From: Nepenthes gracilis
Taxonomy: Eukaryota > Streptophyta > Magnoliopsida > Caryophyllales > Nepenthaceae
Direction: 5' to 3'
NCBI GenBank assembly: GCA_033239525.1
Contig: BSYO01000026.1
Location: forward strand, 5,456,001-5,520,000
Length of the DNA: 64,000 nt
Shown here: piece by piece, positions 34,282 through 45,250 of the stretch
Layout of the letters: every line of letters starts with the position of its first letter
How positions within the stretch are numbered: position 1 is the stretch's first letter
Translations under genes and position numbers: made by a program
Notes under the pieces: model-generated
Databases searched by the model: none
Seen by the model: the letters and a program-made list of their open reading frames with translations, nothing else
What the model was told of the DNA's origin: nothing

Positions 34282-34692
34282 TGTTGGCAATAAAATGGGC
34301 GGCCGGGCTCCAGATACAAAGTCACGTGTCTTGCTCAGAGAAGGGAGGGAAGAAGAAGAGTAAAATGAATACCAAATATTTTACGTGAAAAAACCTTCTA
34401 AACTAAAAAAAAAAAAATCATGGGACACTGAGTCCATAAAATAAATCCATTATATGAGATTTGATTACATAAACCCACACAGTAACATAAGTCCTTAAGG
34501 CGGAAACAAAGAACAGTACACAAACAACACACATCTTTAAGGCGGAAACGAAGAACAGTGAACAAAGAACACACTTGTGTTTTTCTTGCTGCTCTCCTTT
34601 TTTCACTCTTTCTCTCCTCTATCTTATGCAATACTTGCACTTGCACACACGTTAGTTCTCACACTTGTATTATGAATACAAATAATATACAT

Positions 34693-34725
<33 letters not shown>

Positions 34726-35084
34726 AGGAGACCACCAACCACCTTGGCTGTATAGCGGTTGGTGCACAATTCTCAAGGCCTGCAACAGCAGGCATATGCC
34801 TTGTCCTGCAGACAGCGCCTGCATGTGCTGCAGGCAGACATGACGTCCTTCAACTATCAAATATGGTAGGTCAACTGTACGTCTACTGTAAAGGATAGTC
34901 TTATAGGTTATCCATTTTCGGCCGGTCAACGCCCCGGTTGACTAGAATTACTTACACCAAAGGCACTTCACATAGTCCATCGACATTTAGTGTATGAGTT
35001 CGCAAACCTCAGCCTCACAAGGTCCTTGTGCATTTTGGAAATCCTCGAACCATCAGGGCTTTCACACGGGAGTAACCCCTAACA
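34282..35084 (-). repeat. 3' LTR of the Copia element in the NBR1-like pseudogene
   Basis: Plus-strand ends TGTTGGCAATAA and CCCCTAACA. A polypurine tract (GTGAGGAGAAG, minus strand, about 35086-35097) adjoins it. Contains GGTCAA motifs and a (CA)n/(TA)n microsatellite at 34690-34725. Confidence 0.88.
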
Positions 35085-35093
35085 AACTTCTCC

Positions 35094-38000
35094 TCACGAC
35101 CGAATGGAAACAAAATTAGCTAGCCCAACGATGCCACAACAAACTTTCAACCTTTCCTTAGGAAAAATTTTGATCATCATGTCTGACCCATTTTTATCCG
35201 ATGAGACCTTATCTACTGACAGTCGCCATTCATCAATAACATCTCTCACCCAATGATATCGAATGTTAATGTGCTTCGATCTCGAATGGAATGAGGAGTT
35301 CCTATATAAATGTATGACACTTTGACAGTCACAGAGTACCATATAATTTTCTTACCTTAAACCCAACTCTTGGATGAACCTTTTCACCCATAATATCTCC
35401 TTATTGTCATCGGTCACAACAATAAACTTGGCCTCCATAGTAGAAAGCGTTACACACTTTTGCAGCTTAGATTGCCAAGAGACTGCCCCTCCGGCAAACT
35501 TGATCAAATATCCTGAAGTGGATTTCCGATAGTCAATGTCTCCGGCCATGTCCACGTCTGTGTAGCTAACCAGTTGGAGCTTCTCTTCTCCAAATTGCAG
35601 ACAGATCTTAGAAGTCTCTCGGAGATATCTAAGAATCCATTTCAAAGCAGACCAATACTATATCCCTGGATTTGAGAGGAATCTACTTAAAATACCGACC
35701 GTATGAGCAATATTCGGTTTTGTGCACATGGCTGCGTACATCAAGCTATCAACGGCTAAGGAATAAGGCATGCCTCTCATGCGAGCTTTCTCTGTGTCCG
35801 ACAACAGGCATTTCTCTCTACTCAATCTAAAGAGATTAGCTAATAGGGTGCACACTAGCTTGAACTTGTTCATATTAAAGCGTTGTAATACCTTTTCAAT
35901 GTAGCTTTCCTGAGGCAATCAGAGCTTTTTGTTCTTCCGATCGTAAAAAATTCTAATCCTTAAAATCTGCTTCGTCGGATCGAGATCTTTCATAGCAAAC
36001 GATTGCCCGAATTGCTCCTTCACCTGTTTGATTCGAGCACTATTTTGTCCAACAATTAGCATGTCGTCCACATGAAGGAGAAGGATGATAAAGTTATCCT
36101 CGAAAAATCTCTGTACAAAAACACAATGGTTAGAAGTAGTCTTTTGGTATCATTGTCCAACCATGATAGACTCAAATTTCTTGTACTATTGTCTTGGAGC
36201 TTATTTTAGTCCATAGAAGCTCTTCCTCATATGACAAACCAATCATTCATTCCCCTTAACCTTGATCCCCTTTGATTGTTCCATGTAAATTTTCTCTTCA
36301 AGGTCACCGTGGAGGAATACTGTCTAAACATTCACTTGTTCTATCTCTAAGTCCAAAACAGTTGCCAAGCCAAGCACAACACAGACCAAGGATATTTTTA
36401 CCATAGGCACAAATATTTCATCAAAATCCACATCTTTGCGCTGATTAAAACCATTCACTACAAGCCACACATTGCACCTCGGCTGAATGGTATCCTCAGA
36501 CGTCTTCAATCGAAAGGCCCACTTATTCTTTAGGTCTCTCTTTCCCTTAGAAAGTTCGGTCAAATTGAATGTATAATTTTTCTGGAGAGAGCCTATTTCA
36601 TCTCTCATGACTTCCAACCATCTCTTCTTATCCTCATCTCCATGGCCTCTTCATACGTCTCAGGCTCTTTGGCATCAGTGAGTAAGACATACATACTCAC
36701 TAGGTAACAGACAGATGGATGGTCATCTGTTCCTCGTAGACCGTTTCACTGGACTCTCCTCAACTGATTGAGGAATTACTTCATTCTGGTCCTCGTCAAA
36801 TACTATGTCTGTCTCACCATTGTCCTCGTCCTTCGGGGACACTGGACAAATAACTTCAGCACTTACTTTGTCTATCCGAGTAATATCAGAATTGGTCTTT
36901 CTGTTAATATTTTTAATAGTCTCATCCTTAACAAAAATCACATCCCTTGACCAGATGAGTCTTTTTTCAATAGGATCCTAAAATCTGTAACCTAGTTCGT
37001 CTTCCCCATAGTCCAGAAACACGTACTGCTTCGTTTTTTGCTCCAATTTGCTCCTTTCATCTCTCCGGATATGAACATAGGCTTTGCATCCAAACACCCT
37101 TAGGTGGTCATAAGATGACTCTTTGTTCGAAGATATCTTTTCTGTCACCTCACCCTTTAATGGCTTACTAGCCAACCTATTAATGACATAGGCCGCGGTC
37201 TTTAATGCTTCTACCCAGAAGGAACTGGACAGCTTTGCCTCAAAAGCATACGCCTAACCCTTTCCAGCAGTGTTCAATTCATCCGCTTGGCCACTTCATT
37301 CAGTTGCGGTATTTTTGGTGGTATCCTCTAATGTCTGATACCATGAGATTTACAGTAGGTATCAAAAGTCCCAATATACTCTCCCCCATTATCACTGTGG
37401 ATGGTCTTCAATTTTTTTCCCGTCCGATGCTTAACAAGAGTATAAAATTGCTCAAACACACTGAGGACTTGATCCTTGACCTTTAGTGGGTAAACCTACA
37501 GCTTCCTGGAGTAATTGTCAATAAAGGGGACGAAGTATTGAGCTCCACCAAAGGATTTTTCCTTTAATGGTCCGCACACAGCTATGTGGATGAGATTAAG
37601 TATATCAGCCTTCATAGAGGACAAGTTTCCATGGAACGAGACTCAACGCTGCTTTTTAGCCATACAATGAGGACACGTCCTCAGTCTATCTTCTTTCAAC
37701 TCTGGGATGAGGCCCTTCCTGGCCAGATGACATAGTCCACGTTTGCTCATATGGCTCAACCTCCGATCTCATAGGTCCTTGGACCCCTTGATAGTGATGG
37801 AGTTTGCATCCTCGACCACTGCATAAGCTTTCATCACGTATAGGACAGAGGACTTTTTCCCTCGTGTTATGACCAGAGACTCTATGGTCAGCTTCCATTC
37901 ACCTTCATAGAAGGTATTACAGTAATATTCATCATTCAACTGGCCGGTTGAAATAGTATTCGGCCGATTATTAAGGATATGATGAACATCCTTCAGCATA

Positions 38001-38200
38001 AGTTTGATCCAATTATTAGTGACCAGCACAACGTCACCTCTCCAAACAACAGTAAATTTTTCCTCATTTTTCATTCTTATTACTCCAAAGTTTTTTGGAG
38101 TATAGGATGTGAACAGACCTCTTCTGGATGTGGCATGTAGAGAAACATCAGAATCAACCACCTAACTAAACTCATGGTCTATCAAGCTTGCCACGTTTTC
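35094..38200 (-). pseudogene. pol: Copia pol (protease-integrase-RT-RNase H), broken
   Basis: Read on the minus strand. Protease/pre-integrase 37769-38161: MVDSDVSLHATSRRGLF, where relatives have D-S-G, so the catalytic triplet is altered to DSD. Integrase end 36978-37175: HLRVFGCKAYVHI. RT 36324-36617: KNYTFNLTELSKGKRDLKNK and NGFNQRKDVDFDEIF. The YVDD box at 36063-36074 reads HVDD. RNase H 35352-35645: VSYTDVDMAGDIDYRKSTSG and STMEAKFIVV; 35094-35342: VLCDCQSVIHL. Many stops and frame changes mark a long-dead copy. Confidence 0.88.
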
Positions 38201-39070
38201 TTTATATGTTAACAGGAGATCGTCTCCTGTGACCACAGAAACCGAGGACTTTTCTTCTCCTCATCCTTTCTCTACTTTCTCTTTCTCCATATTTTCTCAC
38301 TTCCACTTGAAGCAGTTTTTTCAGATGTGTCCTTTCTTGCCATAGTGGTGGCACTCAAGATTTTGGTATTTTGACTGAGACTTACTGTAGCCTTTCTCTC
38401 CGAACTTCTGGGCGCGTCCTTTGGTTCTTTCCCTAGACTCGGTTACAAGTATCTCCGACTATGAAGACGTTGAAGTCCCTTGTGACCATCTTAACTCATT
38501 CATGATTAAGGATGTAATGACCTCATCGAACTTAAACGTGTCTTTTTTAAACAGCAGAATGGTGACGATGTGGTTATAAGAAGCTGGTAGAGAGGCCAAC
38601 AATACCAACGCCCTATCCTCCTCATTGATCTCTTCATCAAGAGCTAATATCTGCGTCACGATCCGATTAAACTCATTCAAATACTTCTCAAAGTTACCAC
38701 CTTCTGACAGTCGTAGGCTATAGAACTATTTCTTTATATGTAGCTTGATTGTCAAGGATTTAAATTTGTATCTGCCCCCCAACTTCTCCCAAATCTCTGC
38801 CGGGTCTGTCAAACCGATGACCTTCTAGAGAGTATTGTCCGCCAAGCATAACTTGACAGTGCAATTGAAAAGGTTTTTTTATCTTGCCATTCTCCTGGGT
38901 TAGGTTCACTAGCTTCTCCTTCTTTAGGGCCTTCACCGTTTTCTTTTTAGTTAGGATATTATTTACCCTCTCTTACCAAATGATGAAATTGCCTTGACCG
39001 TTGAACTACTCCACATTAAAAGGTAAGTTTTTCGAAGATGATGATGACGCCATTAGAATAAAGTTCTGAA
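38201..39070 (-). pseudogene. gag: Copia gag, broken
   Basis: The minus strand at 38459-38680 shows the UBN2 end: ALVLLASLPASYNHIVTILL. Near 38310-38370 the zinc knuckle reads ECHHYGKKGHI, a stop, then KNC: the second Cys has become Tyr. The upstream half continues to the primer-binding site with several stops. Confidence 0.85.
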
Positions 39071-39071
39071 T

Positions 39072-39088
39072 CTGTCTCTGATACCACT
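39072..39088 (-). promoter_or_regulatory. primer-binding site (tRNA-iMet type)
   Basis: Minus-strand AGTGGTATCAGAGACAG directly follows the 5' LTR. Confidence 0.85.
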
Positions 39089-39450
39089 TATTGGTGTCAG
39101 AATGGGCGGCCAGACTACAGACACAAAGTCACGTGTCTTGCTCAGAGAAGGGACGGAAGAAGATAAGTAAAATGAATACCAAATATTTTACGTGAAAAAA
39201 CGCTTCTAAACTAAGGAAAGAAACCACGAGATACTGAATCCACAAAATAAATCCACCATATAAGATTTGGTTATATAAAACCACACAGCAATGCAAGTCC
39301 TTGAGGCAGAAACGAAGAACAGTGCACAAAGAACACACTTGTGTTTTTCTTGCTGCTCTCATTTCTTCACTCTTCCTCCCCTCTATCTCATGCAATACTT
39401 GCACTTGCACACACGTTGCTTCTCACACTTGTATTATGAATACAAAGAAT

Positions 39451-39485
<35 letters not shown>

Positions 39486-39796
39486 GAAGAGCAAGGAGAC
39501 CACCAACCACCCTGACTGTATGGTGGTTGGTGTACAATTCTTAAGGCCTACAATAGCAGGCACATGCCCTGTCTTGTAGGCGGTGGATGCATGTGCTGTA
39601 GGCAGACATGACGTTCTTCAACTATTCAATATGGTAGGTCAACTATCCATTTTCAGCCGGTCAATGCCTGGGTTGGCCGGAATTACTTGCACCAAAGACA
39701 CTTCACATAGTCCGTGGACCTCAGCCTCACAAGGTCCTCGTGCATTTTCAAAATCCTTGGACCATTAGTACTTCTACGCAGGAGTGACCCCCAACA
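39089..39796 (-). repeat. 5' LTR of the Copia element in the NBR1-like pseudogene
   Basis: On the minus strand it begins TGTTGGGGGTCACTCC. The plus-strand TG end has mutated to TA (TATTGGTGTCAG). Contains a (TA)n run at 39460-39484. Confidence 0.88.
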
Positions 39797-40067
39797 ACTC
39801 ATTCATCCTTAGTACCTCTTTGTTAAAATGAACTTGCTTGAGTCCCATTTCCTACAATTCCTTCAGTGGGGACTATTCAACTTCATGTTTCCTGTGTACA
39901 TCCTCATTGCTGGCCCGTGCATTTGCAACATAGTTGGAGGTCGCTGAGGGGTTCGTCAGACTTATTGACAATTGGCCAAAAAACTGTTAGGGAGTAGCCA
40001 CCGCAGAAGCATGGATTAAGATATCATTGTCCACAGGAGGATGCAACATTGCCTACTTCGGCAAATC

Positions 40068-40225
40068 GATCTCTCCAAGATTTGCCAGCTCCGGCAAATG
40101 GTCACTTCGAGATTTGCCTTCTCCGGCAAATAGACTTCTCCGAGATTTGTCTTCTCTGACAAACGGACACTCCGAGATTTGCCACTCCGACAGTCTCCTC
40201 AGAGATTTGCCTTCTCCGGCAAGCG
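40068..40225. repeat. five ~32 bp tandem units, most able to form hairpins
   Basis: Units centre on ATTTGCC-N6-GGCAAAT: arms at 40080-40099, 40112-40131, 40145-40164 (ATTTGTC/GACAAAC) and 40205-40224 (ATTTGCC/GGCAAGC); the fourth unit (about 40178) has lost its right arm. They lie in the NBR1-like pseudogene between the ZZ and UBA parts. Confidence 0.75.
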
Positions 40226-41227
40226 GTCATCCTTGGTCTATGCTGCAACAAGTTTGCAATACTCTGAATATCACACAAAACCTGTGTGATCCACCGATGA
40301 CGTGTCATTTATTGAGTCATCTACAATGGAATAACCAACCCCAATACAAACCTCAGGAAGGATGAAACTGGGGGAGCTGATTCCCAAAATTGTGGGATCA
40401 ACTGAAAATGAATGTGAAAATCGGTGGAAACAGTCCATAGGACAGCGGATGAGAGAAATCTACGTACAGGATCATAGAAAACTATAGATGACCATGGGTG
40501 CCGACTTGTTGAGGAAAAATCTATTCTAATCTAATCAACAATGCTACCCTTTTGGCCAAAACAGGTACTGCACAAGTCATTGTTTCCTTTCCTGCAATAA
40601 GAAAATGAAGACAATAACTTCATGATTACTCAGGCTAAAATCTGACAAAAGCCTACAGCAAAGAGATAACACATTGTCTCACACTTTGGACTTGAACCGT
40701 GGTCCAGTAATGGAATCGCCCTAAATGGGCATTCATTAAGGATTCAAAACCAAAGATGATGATGATGAGCTCCCAACTCCACCAGAGATTTCCAAACTTT
40801 CTCCATGACTGACTTCAATGGTTTGTGGAACAAAATATGAGAATTTTCAGCCACCTTTGACAAGACAAAACAGCAACCACATTTCCCTTTGGCAGCCAAC
40901 ATGTCATCGCCAGTAAATAATTTGCAGAGTAGCTACACAGTTGACATTTGTGCTACTCTGGGGACAAAACCACTAGGAAGGTTATTAAGATCCACAAAAC
41001 TGACATACCAAATTTACCAAGAACGTGTTCTCAACTACTTGACCTTACTGATGTTAGAAGCTGGCTCTGTCCCTTGATCCTGTGAGGCCTCAGCACTTAT
41101 CTGTGTCAATGGTTTTTTAAGCTTCTGAGAAGCTTCCTCCTGAGTGAAGTAAAACTTTTCCATCTTTGTGAAACTGTCAAGGAGCTCAGAAACTATAGGC
41201 GAAGATGCAGTTTTCAATGCAATGTTA

Positions 41228-41313
41228 ATACATAGCTTCAACAAGGCCTCACAAAGTGGTTCAAGCGTAGATACATAGCTTCAACAAGGCCTTACAAACT
41301 GGTTCAAGCGTAG
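41228..41313. repeat. 43 bp direct duplication at the second NBR1-like exon
   Basis: Two copies of a segment starting ATACATAGCTTCAACAAGGC (41228 and 41271) adjoin. They cover the LEPxCxALLKLC part of the pseudogene on the minus strand, at the 5' edge of the exon. Confidence 0.85.
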
Positions 41314-41694
41314 ATCTTAAGACTTACGCAATGGAATTTTTGTAGGTTTGGCACGGCATCATGAACTTTAGATGATTTAATTGGCATAGAACTTCCACTT
41401 GGCCTAACTTGTGATGCACCACGCTCATTAGAATTGAGCTGGACATTGATCCTTGCTGGATTTAGACGCTGTTTCAAAACATCATGCAGATCCTTATTTT
41501 CAGCAAGGGTTACTGTGTCAAGATCTTCTGTCAACATAGGCCAGTGTAAAAGCAGCATCAAGCGTAAAATTGAAGAAAGAGTGGATCTTTTCCCTTAATC
41601 CCTCCATATCAAGATCCAACAGCTGATCTCCATCAAGTTAGACATTGAAGAGCCCAAGAATATCCCCATATTTAACCTTAATACATGTATCCAT

Positions 41695-42812
41695 ATATGT
41701 GAAAAGAAAAATAAGCCAATAACAATTAGATGACACGTATTTGAAAAGTAATTTTTGACAATCTGTGGCACATAAAATGCTATGGATATCAGATAAACAT
41801 AAGGCTTTTACAGGGACAAAACTTCGAGCATAATTCATAATTTCAAAAGCAATATGTTTCAAAAAATAATTAGATTTGCAGATTATTATTGCTCATGTGG
41901 TAAGACATAATATGCAGTTCACTGTTTCCAAACTCTTACTTCCCAAGGCTCAACAAAGGGACAGATAAGATAGAAAAAAGGCAAGCACGCAAGAAGTTGT
42001 GATGCCTCACAGATACCAGGTCCTCTATTCATTTAAAACTGCTCAAACCTCTGAACATATAGTGAGCTGCTTCCAAGGAAATGGAATTTTGTAAATTGAT
42101 CAGATGCTACCAACATATGAAATTTGATCAAGGACAAACTATATTTCACAAGTATAGAAGGAAGCATCAAGATACATTTACATATTCGCTAAGAAAAGAA
42201 AATGTGACCACGAAAGACATGGTAGAAAGGGAAACCCATGACTATGATATGTCATACTGTTCTTGTACACTGACCAACAAAGCGCATTGGTCTATCACCA
42301 CTGCAAACCCACGACTTCAATGAAATAAAGGGAAATCAATCTTAGAGTAGCTCTCAATGCTAGATTACCCTTAAGGAAAACAAAGAAAACACAGTTACCG
42401 AGGCAATGCAATCCACGAAATAGAGATTATGCTTAAAATGACAACATTTCCATCTAAATGATGGCCACAATATCTATTGTTTCATAAACAATCAAGTGAA
42501 GTTGTAATGGTAGTCCTTGCCACTTTCTCAGGTCAGTGTATCAGAGACTGGAATCATATGGGATAAAAACATCAGCTTTGAATGAATCGAGCTTTTCCTT
42601 TCCCTCTTTGTGCATGCATAAGTAATCACCATACAACGCCAACTAGAATATATAGAACAAAGTGAAAATATATTGAGAAAACTCTTAAATATACAATGGA
42701 AAACAAATCAAGCATGAACAAAGATTTATAGTTCACATATTATTTCCCTTAGACTTCAATGGAAAGAAATATTGAAAGGAAAATGTCATCATAATCGTAA
42801 ACTCTGCTGAGA
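41695..42812. other. 5' flank of the NBR1-like pseudogene
   Basis: A minus-strand open frame extends upstream of the presumed start but does not look conserved. No other gene seen; ordinary AT-rich plant spacer up to the next insertion. Confidence 0.4.
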
Positions 42813-42817
42813 CGAAT

Positions 42818-43671
42818 TATTAGGTTGTACATCACTCTATTTTGAGTCTCAAACCTATTTAATGTATTGTTCAATATCACGCAAGATGACACATGCGTCA
42901 TGGCCTGATCAGGGGAAAACTGTTGAGTGGTACATGATAGGCATATGATCCACGTATATGCTCAAATTATCCAAATTAGTGAGGCCCGAGGAGCACCTAA
43001 GAGGCATGCATGTGCAGTTTATCTAGATTGAAAGCACCTAAGTAGTGCTTGAGGGATGTACGAGCGCATTTCATCCAGATTGCTCAAGTGTCGATATATA
43101 CCTAAGAAACGCTCTTGCATCGATTGCACAGTGGGCTCACACCTAATGCATGCCTGATGCGTGCTTAACGGGTGCTCATGCACTGTTCCTAATATAAAAT
43201 CGTCTTTACACAATTGTGGGGTTAATCCAATGTGATCTTTGAGATATTGAGTGCCAACATGGTAAGAAAAAGAAGAGAAAGAGAAAGAGAAAGAAGATAG
43301 AAAAGAGAAAAATTTATTCATCATTTTGAGTTTCGAATCGTATTTCATTCTCCATCGACCTTAGATACATTATTCTCATAGTTGTGAATGACATTTTACC
43401 GATCATATGTTTTCTTCTTTATCTTATACTCTTTATTACTTAAGTTTATTTACTACAAAGGTGTTGTTTATATTTGTTGGAGGTTTTTATAATCGAAACT
43501 CACTGCTCAGTGAATATTCTTCAAATCTATAGTCTTGTGATTTTTTTTTCATTTAAAAAGGATTTTTTACGTAAAATTTTTTATATTTCATTATTTATGA
43601 TTATTATTGTCTTATTGTGCATTATTAATTTATCTCCTTGTGGTTTAAATAAAGGGGTTCAAAATCCAGCA
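42818..43671 (+). repeat. 5' LTR of the old Copia element
   Basis: Starts TATTAGGTTGTAC (expected TG mutated) and ends AAAATCCAGCA. Confidence 0.8.
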
Positions 43672-43721
43672 AGTGGCATTGGAGATAAGTTGCTATTATC
43701 GTGTTAAAATTTGTTTGAACA

Positions 43722-45250
43722 AATGGATGGTGGAAATAAAATAATTTGCTTAAATGGCTCAAACTATGATACTTGGCGGAGCAAGATAACGGATTTATTA
43801 TTAGTCAAAATAATGCATCTTATGGCATTTACTATCCAATAGCTCAAGTCAAAATCGAGGAAGAATGGGCGTTTCCGTATGAAAAAATTTATAGCTATAT
43901 TCGGTAATTTATTGATGATAATGTGTATAATCATATTCGAAATGAAATACATTAAAAAAACATTATGATAAAAGCTTGAAATGTTTTATGCTTCAAAGAC
44001 CGATAATAATAAATTGTATCATTTGATAAAATTGATACAAGTGAGATACTAGGAGGGTAGTTTAATAGCTGACCATTTGAATGAGTTCTAATGGTGTGTC
44101 AATTAATTGAGTAGTATGGATATTAAATTTGATGATAAACTATTAGGCTTATGGTTGTTGACCACACTACTAGATTCATGAAAAGTAATACGAATCACCA
44201 TCACCAACACCGCTCCAAATGGTGTAGTGACTTTGGAGATTGTGAAAGATGCTGTGTAGAATGAGGAGATAAGAAGACAATCACAAGGCTCCACTTCCTT
44301 GCACTCTAAAATGCTGGTCTCAGAGTCACAGGGAAAAATAAATGACGAGGCCCGAATTTTGGTGAGAAGAGTTGAAAAAAGTTACAATCGATGTATCAAA
44401 ACCTCATATGCCACCACTATAGAAAAAAGGGATACATAAAGTAGTATTAATATAAGTAGAATTGTGAAAATGCTGACATGAACAAGAAAAAGATTAAAAA
44501 GTTTTGAGATGATGAGAGAGTTTTAATTGTTATTAAATCTAATCTTTTATTGGTGCACAAAGAAAAAGAAGCGATCAACTTAGAGGATCATGAGACAAAC
44601 TAGGTGGTTGATAATAGCGCATCACTCTATGTGACGTCAAAAAGAAAATTTTTCATATCTTACACTTTCAATAATTTTGGAGTGTTAAAGATGAAAAATA
44701 AAGGCGTGCCCCAAATTGTTGGTTGTGGCAATTTGAAACATCAATCCCAGTTCCAAGGGTGTGTCGATCAGTTGAATAGTATGGGTATCAATTTGATGAT
44801 AAACTATTAGGCTTATGGTTACTAAACCCACTATCGGATTCATGGAAAGTAATATAGATCATCATCACCAACACTACTCTAAATGGTGTAGTGACTCTAG
44901 AAATAACAAAAAATGCTGTGCTAAATGAGGACATAAGAAGACAATCACAAGGCTCTACTTCCTCGCACTCCGACATGCTAGTTATAGAGTCACAAGAAAA
45001 AAAAAATGTGAGGCCCAAAATCTGATGAGAAAAGCTGAAGTCAAAATTGAATTATTAAAACCTCGAATACCACCACTACAGGAAAAAATGACACACGAAG
45101 AAGTATTAATATAAGTGAAAGCGTAAAAATGCTATTGGGAACAAGAAAAAGACTAAAAAGTCTTGAAATATAATAGAGCTTCAATTATTATCAAACCTGA
45201 TCTTCTATTGGTGCATAAAGAAAAAGAAGCGATTAACTTAGCGGATCTTC
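43722..45250 (+). pseudogene. gag: old Copia gag and protease, with internal duplication
   Basis: Starts MDGGNKIICLNGSNYDTWR, the Copia Gag N-terminal pattern. The protease relic at 44604-44700 reads MVDNSASLYVTSKRKFF (D-S-G altered to DNS). The part 44092-44593 is repeated at 44755-45250 with many substitutions. Stops are frequent. Confidence 0.8.
44092..45250 (+). repeat. ~500 bp direct duplication inside gag (44092-44593 and 44755-45250)
   Basis: Shared landmarks in the same order: GTGTGTC(A/G)AT(T/C)A, a TTTGATGATAAACTATTAGG block, AATGGTGTAGTGACT, AAGAAGACAATCACAAGGCT and AAAGAAAAAGAAGCGAT. The two copies flank the protease relic. Confidence 0.85.

Larger units (their letters stand above)
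34282..39796 (-). mobile_element. Copia retrotransposon inserted in the NBR1-like pseudogene, 5.5 kb
   Basis: A perfect ACTCA duplication (34277-34281 and 39797-39801) bounds LTRs 34282-35084 (3') and 39089-39796 (5'). The minus-strand order gag, protease, integrase, reverse transcriptase, RNase H is that of Ty1/Copia. Genes are broken throughout. The 3' LTR holds a ~65 base internal duplication (around AAGGCGGAAAC at 34498-34560) missing from the 5' LTR. Removing the element and one ACTCA restores the UBA frame, so the insertion lies in a former exon. Confidence 0.92.
33593..41694 (-). pseudogene. NBR1: NBR1-like selective autophagy receptor, broken and split by a Copia element
   Basis: Plant NBR1 links ubiquitinated cargo to ATG8 using PB1, ZZ, FW and two UBA domains. 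Exon 1 (41328-41694) starts MDTCIKVKYGD and holds a PB1-like region (LDLDMEGLREKIHSFFNF, then TVTLAENKDLHDVLKQRLNP). It has an in-frame stop after LGLFNV and a frameshift before DLDTVTL, and ends at a GTAAGT donor. The next exon (about 41044-41265) matches the linker (ALKTASSPIVSELLDSFTKM). ZZ remnants are DSITGPRFKSKV (40682-40722) and, after TTGCAG, KGNNDLCSTCFGQKGSIVD (from 40591). The first UBA (MGLKQVHFNKEVLRMNE | YNLEQSADDLFGF) spans the Copia insertion at 39797/34281. The second UBA exon starts at 33931 after CGTAG (GLSDREMNRRLLQKNNGSL) and reads through to 33593. I could not find the FW domain. Introns are retained, so this is a decayed gene copy rather than a retrocopy. Confidence 0.82.
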
